From NCBI GenBank assembly GCA_003557825.1, contig PWNM01000236.1, positions 1 to 6,406 of the forward strand: a stretch of DNA of 6,406 nucleotides. The letters run 5' to 3'. The translations under genes were made by a program, and so were the position numbers. The notes under the pieces are model-generated. The model searched no databases. It had not been told where the DNA came from and saw only the letters and a list, made by a program, of their open reading frames with translations. The DNA comes from Candidatus Hydrogenedentota bacterium. GTDB lineage: Bacteria; Hydrogenedentota; Hydrogenedentia; Hydrogenedentales; SLHB01. Below are positions 1 to 5,826 of this stretch, piece by piece. Every line of letters begins with the position of its first letter. Positions within the stretch are counted from its first letter, which is position 1.

Positions 1-33
1 GCCGAACCGGTCTCACACCATCAACTGGCAACG

Positions 34-67
34 GCGGGCGCCTAGCGTGTTTCGCATGGAAAGGAGA
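34..67 (+). promoter_or_regulatory. Conserved leader element upstream of first prepilin gene
   Basis: This stretch aligns without gaps to 1427-1460, upstream of the second prepilin gene, with 27 of 34 positions identical and all seven differences being transitions. The last 12 bases (ATGGAAAGGAGA) are identical. The ATG of that core lies 100 nt before the prepilin start. The core could be a promoter or operator part, a structured mRNA leader, or a small upstream reading frame; here ATG GAA AGG AGA TAG would encode only MERR. A 3-bp stem (45-47 with 53-55) is kept as wobble pairs in the other copy, which is only weak support for RNA structure. The rest of 1-155 contains no gene and no promoter that I can call with confidence. 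Confidence 0.45.
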
Positions 68-155
68 TAGCCTGGCATCAGTACAAGCATTTCGTGCGTA
101 GCATATTTCATTGTTGTTCGTTGAAAAAACCTAATACAGCCCAAGGAGAAATACC

Positions 156-1253
156 ATGAAGTCAAAGCGTGGGTTTACCCTAATTGAGCTACTGGTGGTG
201 ATAGCGATCATCGCCATCCTCGCTGCGATCCTGTTGCCGGCTCTGGCCCGGGCGCGGGAAGCGGCTCGACGCGCCTCGTGTGCGAACAATCTCAAACAAT
301 GGGGCCTGATCTTCAAGATGTACAGCAGCGAAGATCGGGGCGGCCGGTGGCCAACCAAGAACGAATACCTGTGGGGCCACTGGCTGCTCCCCTCCGGTAT
401 CAACAGCGTCCAGCTCTATCCGGATTACTGGAACGATCCCGACATCCTGATCTGCCCATCCGATGCGCGCCAGGATTTCAACCAAATGTGGTGGGAGGGT
501 TTTTCAACCGCCTTGCCGGGTATCGGCGGCGATGTGCAGCTGAGTTCGTATCTGAACACGATCAGTGATAACGGCGATCCGAGCCTGACGGCCACGGCCA
601 ACGCCGTGCGCCATGTGCTGCTGTCCAATCCCTTCTCCTACATCTACAACCCCTATGCGACCCGGACCACGTCGCAATGGCTTGATGTCGTCTTTGGCTA
701 TCAAGGCAGCCCTCGGCATTGGGGATATGCGGATACGGCCGTCGACGGCTATATCCGTGAAGATTACTGGCAGCCTGCGATTAGTAATGTAGGCGGACCC
801 AACTGGATCAATGTACGACGGGTCTGGGGTATCGGGCAACACGACATGACCCAGATGCAGCTCCAATTTCATCCGCAGGCCTGGGGCTGGCGCGATGATG
901 ATGGGAGCCCATTGCCTACTACCTACAATTTACTTCGCGAGGGCATCGAGCGGTTCTTCATCACCGACATCAACAACCCCGCAGCGGGCGCGGCCGCCCA
1001 AAGCAATCTATTTGTCCTGTGGGATGCCTGGGGCCATGACGATCCGGATGTAGATGATCCGGAATGGGGTGGCGGACAAGGCGTTGCCGTGTTCAATCAT
1101 GTGCCCGGTGGATCCAATGTACTGTTTATGGACGGCCATGTCCGGTTCTTACGGTACAACGAAGGCGCGCCAATTGAGACTCAGCCTCCTGGAGACATGA
1201 ACCTGGGCAGTCAGACCCGGTTCTGGATGACCCGGTTCGGCGGCGCCGGCTGA
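156..1253 (+). CDS. Type II/IV-like prepilin with H-X10-DG C-terminal motif (paralogue 1)
   Basis: A 365-residue pilin-like protein, probably exported through the inner membrane, trimmed by a prepilin peptidase and assembled in a pseudopilus or surface fibre. Residues 1-6 (MKSKRG) form a short basic leader. Cleavage is expected after G6, giving a mature protein that starts FTLIE with the family's conserved Glu at mature position 5 (E11). Residues 12-31 are the hydrophobic helix. C42 and C100 are the only cysteines and might form a disulfide. A conserved segment (NNLKQWG) follows the helix. Near the C-terminus H315 and D326-G327 match the processing-associated H-X9-DG domain of PVC-type prepilins, but with ten residues in the spacer. 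The ATG has a good Shine-Dalgarno (AAGGAG, 143-148) with 7 nt spacing. The gene has its own leader and a downstream hairpin, so it is probably monocistronic. The actual fibre or substrate is unknown. Confidence 0.9.
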   Translation: MKSKRGFTLIELLVVIAIIAILAAILLPALARAREAARRASCANNLKQWGLIFKMYSSEDRGGRWPTKNEYLWGHWLLPSGINSVQLYPDYWNDPDILICPSDARQDFNQMWWEGFSTALPGIGGDVQLSSYLNTISDNGDPSLTATANAVRHVLLSNPFSYIYNPYATRTTSQWLDVVFGYQGSPRHWGYADTAVDGYIREDYWQPAISNVGGPNWINVRRVWGIGQHDMTQMQLQFHPQAWGWRDDDGSPLPTTYNLLREGIERFFITDINNPAAGAAAQSNLFVLWDAWGHDDPDVDDPEWGGGQGVAVFNHVPGGSNVLFMDGHVRFLRYNEGAPIETQPPGDMNLGSQTRFWMTRFGGAG

Positions 1254-1345
1254 TCGGCGACGTCTGGCCTGGAGTCGTCCTAAGACGGCTCGAATCGGTC
1301 CATAGACCGGCGCATGAAGCGCTGGGAAGTACATTCATTGCCGAT

Positions 1346-1374
1346 ATGCCGGGAGGCCGTGGGTCTCCCGGCAT
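1346..1374 (+). terminator. Perfect 10-bp GC-rich hairpin after first prepilin gene
   Basis: ATGCCGGGAG (1346-1355) pairs perfectly with CTCCCGGCAT (1365-1374) around a 9-nt loop. It lies 93 nt after the prepilin stop and before the second leader. There is no T-run after the stem, so it may be a weak or factor-assisted terminator, or an mRNA 3'-stabilising structure, rather than a classical intrinsic terminator. Confidence 0.6.
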
Positions 1375-1426
1375 CGTACGATGGAATGCTTGACCGTAGT
1401 GGACAAACCCCTAACGGAGAGCAATC

Positions 1427-1460
1427 GCGGACGCCCGGTGCGTTCCGTATGGAAAGGAGA
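1427..1460 (+). promoter_or_regulatory. Conserved leader element upstream of second prepilin gene
   Basis: This is the partner of the element at 34-67: same length, same orientation, no gaps, identical ATGGAAAGGAGA core at 1449-1460. The core ATG is 88 nt before the prepilin start, compared with 100 nt in the other copy. The sequence between core and start codon is much less alike in the two leaders, so the element stands out from its surroundings. Read as an upstream frame, the core ATG here opens 13 codons to a TGA, unlike the 4 codons of the other copy. This makes a conserved peptide less likely than a DNA or RNA signal. Confidence 0.45.
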
Positions 1461-1520
1461 ACATCGGCCTACCTTTTTTTATCTGTATGAGTCAAACAAT
1501 CATGGGAAAACGATAACCTT

Positions 1521-1526
1521 AAAGGA
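1521..1526 (+). promoter_or_regulatory. Ribosome binding site that sets the start of the second prepilin
   Basis: AAAGGA lies 10 nt before the ATG at 1537. The reading frame stays open upstream to an ATG at 1381, but that start would put a 57-residue tail before the cleavage glycine, unlike any normal prepilin leader. The Shine-Dalgarno and the match to the paralogue's start both favour 1537. Confidence 0.7.
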
Positions 1527-1536
1527 ATACCCAATC

Positions 1537-2676
1537 ATGAAATCGAAACGTGGATTTACGTTGATCGAGTTACTGGTGGTGATTGCGATCATCGCCATCC
1601 TCGCCGCGATCCTGTTGCCGGCTCTGGCGCGGGCGCGGGAAGCGGCTCGACGCGCCTCGTGTGCGAACAATCTCAAGCAATGGGGCCTGATCTTCAAGAT
1701 GTACAGCAGCGAAGATCGGGGCGGCCGGTGGCCAACCAAAAACGAATACTTCTGGGGGCATTTCATGCTCCCCATGGGCGTGAACAGCGTCCAACTCTAT
1801 CCGGATTATTGGAACGATCCGGACATTCTTATCTGCCCGTCGGACTCGCGCACAGACCATCAACAGACATGGTGGGCGGGGTTTGATTCTGCCCTACCGG
1901 GTATCGGCGGCGATGTGCAACTCAGCTCGTATTTGGACACAATCAGTGACAACGGCGATCCCAACCTGACCGCCACGGCCAACGCCGTGCGCCATGTGCT
2001 GTTGTCCAATCCCTTCTCGTATATCTACAATCCCTATGCGACCCGGACGGCATCCCAATGGCTCGACACCGTTTTTGGGCTTGGCGGGAGCGCGCGGTCG
2101 TGGGGATGGGCGGATATCGCCCCCGAAGGGTACAATCGCGAGAACTACTGGCAGCCGGCGCTGAGCCAAGTGGGTGCGCCCAACTGGATCAACATTCGCC
2201 GGGCCTGGGGCATTGGCCAGTACGATCTAACCCAACAGCAGCTTCAATTCCATCCACAGTCGTGGGGATGGCGTGATGAAGATGGAAGCCGCTTGCCCAC
2301 CACCTATAATCTGCTGCGCGAGGGCATCGAGCGGTTCTTCATTACCGATATCAACAACCCGGGAGCGGGCGCCATGGCACAGAGTTCGTTGTTTGTCATG
2401 TGGGACGCATGGGCTGATGATGCATATAAAGGAATGGATTGGATGGATCCCGGTTCTGTGGCCAACTTTGGCGGATCGGGCGCAGCCCGTTTCAACCATA
2501 TCCCCGGCGGTTCGAACGTGTTATATATGGACGGTCATGTTCAATTCGTTCGGTTCGGCGAAAAAGCCCCGGTCATGGTTGGCGTTCATAACGGTTATCC
2601 AGTGGGCGGCGATCCCGGAGCCAATCTGAGTACACAGCTGGTGGCGTGGGCGGCCATGTTCGGCGGCATGGGCTAA
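1537..2676 (+). CDS. Type II/IV-like prepilin with H-X10-DG C-terminal motif (paralogue 2)
   Basis: A 379-residue paralogue of the gene at 156-1253, with the same order of parts. It has a leader MKSKRG, predicted cleavage before F7, Glu11 (mature position 5), a hydrophobic helix over about residues 12-31, and a conserved C42/NNLKQWG segment. H321 and D332-G333 form the H-X10-DG motif near the C-terminus. The two proteins match closely through the middle, including the stretch around SNPFSYIYNPYATRT. They diverge in the linker just before the H-X10-DG motif, where this copy is six residues longer, and in the C-terminal tail, although both end in a W...FGG.G pattern. Codons 17-71 are almost identical in DNA to paralogue 1. 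It has its own leader and a strong terminator, so the pair are probably separate transcription units. Whether the two form one mixed fibre or serve different conditions cannot be told from the sequence. Confidence 0.9.
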   Translation: MKSKRGFTLIELLVVIAIIAILAAILLPALARAREAARRASCANNLKQWGLIFKMYSSEDRGGRWPTKNEYFWGHFMLPMGVNSVQLYPDYWNDPDILICPSDSRTDHQQTWWAGFDSALPGIGGDVQLSSYLDTISDNGDPNLTATANAVRHVLLSNPFSYIYNPYATRTASQWLDTVFGLGGSARSWGWADIAPEGYNRENYWQPALSQVGAPNWINIRRAWGIGQYDLTQQQLQFHPQSWGWRDEDGSRLPTTYNLLREGIERFFITDINNPGAGAMAQSSLFVMWDAWADDAYKGMDWMDPGSVANFGGSGAARFNHIPGGSNVLYMDGHVQFVRFGEKAPVMVGVHNGYPVGGDPGANLSTQLVAWAAMFGGMG

Positions 2677-2707
2677 TATCCCGAATCCACTAGATACATT
2701 TGCATGG

Positions 2708-2747
2708 ACGCGCCGGGCGGTTTGCAATGCCCGGCGCGTTTTCTGTT
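2708..2747 (+). terminator. Rho-independent terminator after second prepilin gene
   Basis: An 11-bp perfect GC-rich stem (ACGCGCCGGGC at 2708-2718 with GCCCGGCGCGT at 2729-2739) with a 10-nt loop is followed by a T-rich tail (TTTCTGTT). It begins 31 nt after the stop codon. It isolates the prepilin from metF. Confidence 0.88.
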
Positions 2748-2789
2748 GCATCCGGTTGGGAGCACGGAATATTCTCGAGTTGGGGTCGG

Positions 2790-2818
2790 TTGCTTAATTT
2801 GTTTGGGGATACTACAAT
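2790..2818 (+). promoter_or_regulatory. Sigma-70-type promoter for metF
   Basis: A -35-like TTGCTT (2790-2795) and a -10-like TACAAT (2813-2818) are separated by exactly 17 bp. They lie between the upstream terminator and the metF ribosome binding site. Transcription would start near 2825, giving a leader of about 50 nt, too short for a typical SAM or cobalamin riboswitch. Confidence 0.6.
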
Positions 2819-2853
2819 AAGCAAACCGGCAATTGAACCATTGACAATCCCAG

Positions 2854-2860
2854 AAGGAGG
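2854..2860 (+). promoter_or_regulatory. Ribosome binding site deciding the GTG start of metF
   Basis: AAGGAGG is a near-perfect Shine-Dalgarno. The first in-frame start after it is GTG at 2873, 12 nt away, a somewhat long spacing. The next in-frame ATG is codon 19, beyond the conserved SLEMFPPK motif, so it cannot be the true start. Confidence 0.75.
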
Positions 2861-2872
2861 ATCCTTTTTCTC

Positions 2873-3775
2873 GTGCGTTTACGTGAATTTTATGAAACCA
2901 ACGATGTTGCCGTTTCCCTCGAGATGTTCCCGCCGAAGTCCGACGACGGCATGGTCGGGCTCTTCGAGAACCTCAAAGAGCTAATGACCTTTCATCCGTC
3001 GTATGTCACCTGCACCTATGGGGCCGGCGGGACCACCCGGGATCTAACCCTGGACATCGTCGAGCGGATCCACAACGAATTTTCGATTCACGTAGCGGCC
3101 CATCTCACCTGCGTCGGTGCGACGGTGGACGAACTCCGGGCCTATTTGCGCGACGCCGAGGAGCGGCACGTGGACTTCATCATGGCCTTGCGGGGCGATC
3201 CGCCCAAGGGCGAGAAAGAATTTAAACCGGTCCCCGGCGGGTTGACCTATGCCAATGAGCTGGTCGAGCTGATCCGCAAAGAATTCCCCGGCTTCGGCAT
3301 CGCCGTGGCCGGATACCCCGAAACCCACCAGGAAGCCCTCAACCGATCGGTGGACCTTGAGAATCTCAAACGAAAAGTCGAGGCCGGCGGGGAAGTGGTC
3401 GTCACCCAGTTGTTTTACGACAACGACGACTTCTACCGCTTCCGCGACAGTTGCGAGGCGAACGGCATCGACGTGCCCATCGTGCCGGGCATCCTGCCCG
3501 TGACCAGCGTCAAGCAAATCAAACGCATCTCGTCCCTGTGCGGCTGCAAACTGCCGCCGGATTTCCTCGCACGACTCGAAGCCCAAGAGAACAATCCCCA
3601 AGGCCAGTTTGACGTGGGCGTATACCATGCGACTCATCAGGTGGAAGACCTCGTGGCCCGGGGGTGTCCCGGCATCCATTTCTACTGCCTGAACAAGTCG
3701 CGGGCTGTGGCGACCATCCTCCGCGCCTTGGCCCTGCCGTCGATTAGGGTCCACCACCAGCAGAAAGCGCAATAA
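2873..3775 (+). CDS. metF: 5,10-methylenetetrahydrofolate reductase
   Basis: This cytoplasmic FAD enzyme of one-carbon metabolism reduces 5,10-methylene-THF to 5-methyl-THF, the methyl donor for methionine synthesis. The 300-residue length fits the bacterial MetF type, a single TIM-barrel domain without the regulatory domain of eukaryotic enzymes. Family motifs run in order: SLEMFPPK with E17 (equivalent of the E. coli catalytic Glu28), YGAGGTTRD (49-57), HLTCVG (77-82), ALRGDPP with D109 (E. coli Asp120), AGYPETHQEA (146-155), TQLFYDN with Q179 (E. coli Gln183), PIVPGILPV (202-210) and GIHFYCLNKS (267-276). The last motif usually reads HFYTLN, so the Cys is a small deviation. It has its own promoter and stands between a terminator and an unrelated gene. 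No methionine synthase gene is in view. The E. coli residue equivalences are from memory of the family. Confidence 0.95.
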   Translation: MRLREFYETNDVAVSLEMFPPKSDDGMVGLFENLKELMTFHPSYVTCTYGAGGTTRDLTLDIVERIHNEFSIHVAAHLTCVGATVDELRAYLRDAEERHVDFIMALRGDPPKGEKEFKPVPGGLTYANELVELIRKEFPGFGIAVAGYPETHQEALNRSVDLENLKRKVEAGGEVVVTQLFYDNDDFYRFRDSCEANGIDVPIVPGILPVTSVKQIKRISSLCGCKLPPDFLARLEAQENNPQGQFDVGVYHATHQVEDLVARGCPGIHFYCLNKSRAVATILRALALPSIRVHHQQKAQ

Positions 3776-3885
3776 ACACGGGAGCGACCGTTATCCGGTG
3801 CCGGTGGGGTATGCTTTTCGTGGACTGGGTGGTGTACGATTGTCCGTAGCGGTGGGCCAATATTGGTACATGGAGGAGTTCCGCC

Positions 3886-5277
3886 ATGAAGAAGGTCCGA
3901 TGGTTTCGATGCGCGGCATTGATTATTGCCATTGCCCTGTTGATTGTAGTAGTGCTGTTGGCGGGGCGGCGGCTTGCCATCGAACGACGCTACCGGCAAC
4001 AGGCGGCGGCGTGGCGCGCCCAGGGCTATCCCGAGAGCTTCGATGAACTCGACGACCTGCTCCCCCGTCCGCCCGATGATGCGAATGCCGCGCTGCTCTT
4101 CATGAAAGCCTTCGACTATCTCGACGCATCGCTTCGCCCGGATCCCATTCCGTTCGATGCGATCATCGACGGGGAGGCCGCATTTACAGCCGAGATGGCG
4201 GAGGAACTGCAGCAGCACGTCGCGGCCAACGAAGAAGCCATCCGGCTCGCTCTGGAAGCCGCCCAACGACCCGAGGCCCGCTGGGCGTCGCGATACATCG
4301 AGTTTGTCTCCCTACTTGATAATACGGATTTGCTCGAAAACCTGAGCAAAAGCCGCGCCATGACCCGTGTACTTCGGGATGCAGCATGGTTTCATGCGAT
4401 CCAGGATGATGGCGAGAAAACGGCCGAGATGCTACACGCGGCCTTTCGACTGACCCATGCCCTGGACCAAATTCCAGACAGCACGAGTTTTCTGGTGGCA
4501 ACGGCGTGCTTTGACATTAGCATGGTTACGTTGGAAGAAACCCTGGGGCAGACGACCATCCCCGTTTCGTCATTGATGATGCTCGATCAGGCTTTCGATG
4601 CCCTCGAATCATTCGAGGATCCCGGATACCTGTTTTTGGGTGATGCCTTGAACGCCGTACACGCATTGTCAGATGACCTGCATCAGCATCCGGGCATCGG
4701 TCCTTTTGCCTATATCCTTAGGGCATACACGCTCATCACCGGCGATCATCGGGCGTACCTCGATTCGGTTTACTCAGACGGGATGGACATGCTCCATGTC
4801 GCTTCGGTTCCCTGGCCGGACCGGTTTGGACGGATGGAGGAGCGATTAGACGAATCCCCTCAACAGCAGCCGTTCCTTCACTTCAATTTTGCTGGGAACT
4901 GGATCGCGTTGGCCGATCGCTTGGCCCGTCAACGGTGTACCCGGGTTGCTCTTGCCGCCGAGCGATACCGACAGGAACACGGCGCTTGGCCCCGGGATCT
5001 GGACAGGTTGACGGAGATGCTGCCGGACGAGGCTTTCATTGATCCCTTTACGGGCGATCGGTTGGGCTACGAACAGGACGATGATCGGGTGGTTGTTTCA
5101 AGCGAGGGCTTGAGTGCCTTGCCGCCCTATCGTTGGCGAGCCGGGTACGAGGGGTTCCTAAAACGGTTCCATGATAATCTTCAAGATTCCGAATACGCGC
5201 CCAGGACCATCAGCTTTACCGTCCGTCCGGCGGAACTGGCCGGCCCGCATATTGCACAGCTGCCCGAACGGGACTGA
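3886..5277 (+). CDS. Membrane-anchored protein of unknown function with YR..HG.WP..LD C-terminal module
   Basis: A 463-residue protein that I cannot assign to a named family. A basic N-terminus (MKKVRWFR) leads into one hydrophobic segment at about residues 8-27, with no obvious signal-peptidase site. It is therefore probably an inner-membrane protein with most of its mass in the periplasm. Residues 40-80 read AWRAQGYPESFDEL followed by P-rich sequence and a NAALLFMKAF helix. The middle (100-350) is predicted largely helical, and no catalytic signature is visible. Residues 358-408 carry AERYRQEHGAWPRDLDRL, then IDPFTGDRLGY and a D-rich turn. This layout is often seen at the C-terminus of membrane proteins in planctomycete-like bacteria and recalls the C-terminal part of GspG-type pseudopilins, though there is no prepilin leader. 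The start is supported by GGAGGAG (3872-3878) with 7 nt spacing. It lies 110 nt after metF with no clear terminator between, so read-through is possible. Confidence 0.8.
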   Translation: MKKVRWFRCAALIIAIALLIVVVLLAGRRLAIERRYRQQAAAWRAQGYPESFDELDDLLPRPPDDANAALLFMKAFDYLDASLRPDPIPFDAIIDGEAAFTAEMAEELQQHVAANEEAIRLALEAAQRPEARWASRYIEFVSLLDNTDLLENLSKSRAMTRVLRDAAWFHAIQDDGEKTAEMLHAAFRLTHALDQIPDSTSFLVATACFDISMVTLEETLGQTTIPVSSLMMLDQAFDALESFEDPGYLFLGDALNAVHALSDDLHQHPGIGPFAYILRAYTLITGDHRAYLDSVYSDGMDMLHVASVPWPDRFGRMEERLDESPQQQPFLHFNFAGNWIALADRLARQRCTRVALAAERYRQEHGAWPRDLDRLTEMLPDEAFIDPFTGDRLGYEQDDDRVVVSSEGLSALPPYRWRAGYEGFLKRFHDNLQDSEYAPRTISFTVRPAELAGPHIAQLPERD

Positions 5278-5293
5278 GCTTCGAAGGGGTTCC

Positions 5294-5322
5294 TCGCGGC
5301 TTCCCGCGTTGATACGGGTTGC
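5294..5322 (+). repeat. 29-bp direct repeat, copy 1 (REP-like hairpin element)
   Basis: It is identical over 29 bp to 5706-5734 and in the same orientation. It starts 16 nt after the stop of the upstream gene. It contains a 5-bp stem CGCGG (5295-5299) with CCGCG (5304-5308), and an alternative CCCG (5303-5306) with CGGG (5315-5318), so it could form a small hairpin in RNA or single-stranded DNA. Possible roles are a dispersed REP-like element, a weak terminator or an mRNA end stabiliser. Confidence 0.75.
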
Positions 5323-5364
5323 TTTGCGTGGCAGTGCGTTGTGAAGATCGTAGATAACCATTAG
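5323..5364 (+). pseudogene. C-terminal remnant of a HigB-type toxin gene
   Basis: Read in the frame ending at TAG (5362-5364), the sequence encodes FAWQCVVKIVDNH. HigB (RelE/ParE superfamily mRNA interferase) proteins commonly end with a CF-W- segment followed by a version of DVEIVDYH and a stop just before higA. The match to that ending and its place 10 nt before the higA ATG are exactly what an intact higBA operon would show. The frame is open back to 5278, but the upstream residues come from the 29-bp repeat and the gene 3' flank and do not look like HigB. No full toxin of about 90 residues fits in the 97 bp between the two genes. I infer that the 5' part was deleted or replaced. The remnant is short, so chance similarity cannot be excluded. 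Confidence 0.55.
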
Positions 5365-5374
5365 GAGCGTGACC

Positions 5375-5692
5375 ATGCCACAGTTAAAACCGGTGACGCC
5401 GGGCGAGCTTCTGCGCGAAGAATTTTTGGAGCCCATGGGGCTGTCGCAATACCGTCTGGCAAAGGAAATAGGGGTGCCGCCCCAACGAATCAGCGCGATT
5501 ATCGCCGGTAAACGGGCCATATCGGCGGATACGGATCTCCGCCTGTGCCGCTTTTTCGGATTGTCCAAAGGATACTGGTTGCGGGCCCAAGCGGCCCATG
5601 ATACCGAGGTGGCCGAAGAAGCGTTGAGCGAAACATTGGAGCGCATCACTCCCTGGCGGGACCAACACCCATCATCTTCCACTCGGGCCTGA
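5375..5692 (+). CDS. higA: HigA-family XRE-type antitoxin, apparently without its toxin
   Basis: A 105-residue DNA-binding antitoxin. In intact modules HigA binds and neutralises the HigB mRNA-cleaving toxin and represses the higBA promoter. The N-terminus TPGELLREEFLEPMGLSQYRLAKEIGV is split here as TPGELLREEF (8-17) and LSQYRLAKEIGV (23-34). These, with the helix-turn-helix over about residues 24-45 (S24 Q25, then RISAIIAGKR) and the FFGLSKGYWLRAQ segment (60-72), are hallmarks of the HigA family. I prefer ATG at 5375, with AGGAG (5363-5367) 7 nt upstream, over a GTG two codons earlier at 5369. No HigB gene lies before it beyond a probable 13-codon tail, and none follows. It may be an orphan regulator, a protector against a related toxin elsewhere, or decaying. 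It sits between two identical 29-bp repeats. Confidence 0.88.
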   Translation: MPQLKPVTPGELLREEFLEPMGLSQYRLAKEIGVPPQRISAIIAGKRAISADTDLRLCRFFGLSKGYWLRAQAAHDTEVAEEALSETLERITPWRDQHPSSSTRA

Positions 5693-5705
5693 TTTCGGTA
5701 GTCCT

Positions 5706-5734
5706 TCGCGGCTTCCCGCGTTGATACGGGTTGC
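5706..5734 (+). repeat. 29-bp direct repeat, copy 2 (REP-like hairpin element)
   Basis: This is a perfect copy of 5294-5322, offset by 412 bp, placed 13 nt after the higA stop. The same CGCGG/CCGCG stem falls at 5707-5711 with 5716-5720. The neighbouring bases also agree partly (TCC just before), but similarity ends after the TTGC at the right end. The similar distance from a stop codon in both copies suggests a preference for gene 3' ends. Confidence 0.75.
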
Positions 5735-5745
5735 GTACGCGATGG

Positions 5746-5775
5746 TTTCATTTTCGGGCGGCGGTGCGGTACACT
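5746..5775 (+). promoter_or_regulatory. Weak candidate promoter for the secreted protein gene
   Basis: TTTCAT (5746-5751) and TACACT (5770-5775) are separated by 18 bp, a passable sigma-70-like pair 51 nt before the start codon. The -35 match is poor. It is offered only because this gene follows a repeat with terminator-like structure and needs its own transcription. Confidence 0.25.
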
Positions 5776-5826
5776 CATAGGCTCATGGTTGGCGCAAGAC
5801 CATAACACGACCCAGTGGGGATACCT

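Noticed and set aside
72..88. Sigma-54-like promoter (TGGCAT ... AAGC) in the first leader
   Set aside because: The distance between the GG and GC elements is one base too long for a sigma-54 site, and the second leader has no equivalent.
131..403. Similar minus-strand reading frames opposite the start of both prepilin genes (also 1500-1775)
   Set aside because: Their resemblance to each other simply mirrors the near-identical prepilin coding block; there is no independent sign of an antisense gene.
1381..1536. In-frame 52-codon extension upstream of the second prepilin
   Set aside because: The frame is open by chance back to an ATG at 1381, but it would bury the prepilin leader, has no good ribosome binding site, and overlaps the conserved leader element. 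The start at 1537 matches the paralogue.
2819..2872. Riboswitch in the metF leader
   Set aside because: The leader from the predicted promoter is only about 50 nt, and no SAM or cobalamin riboswitch elements or anti-terminator pairing are visible.
3044..3772. Long minus-strand reading frame of 242 codons opposite metF
   Set aside because: It is a shadow of codon bias in metF: its sequence shows no recognisable domain, and metF on the other strand has every family motif.
5294..5734. The two 29-bp repeats as a CRISPR array
   Set aside because: There are only two copies, 412 bp apart, with a complete gene between them and no spacer-sized regular interval.
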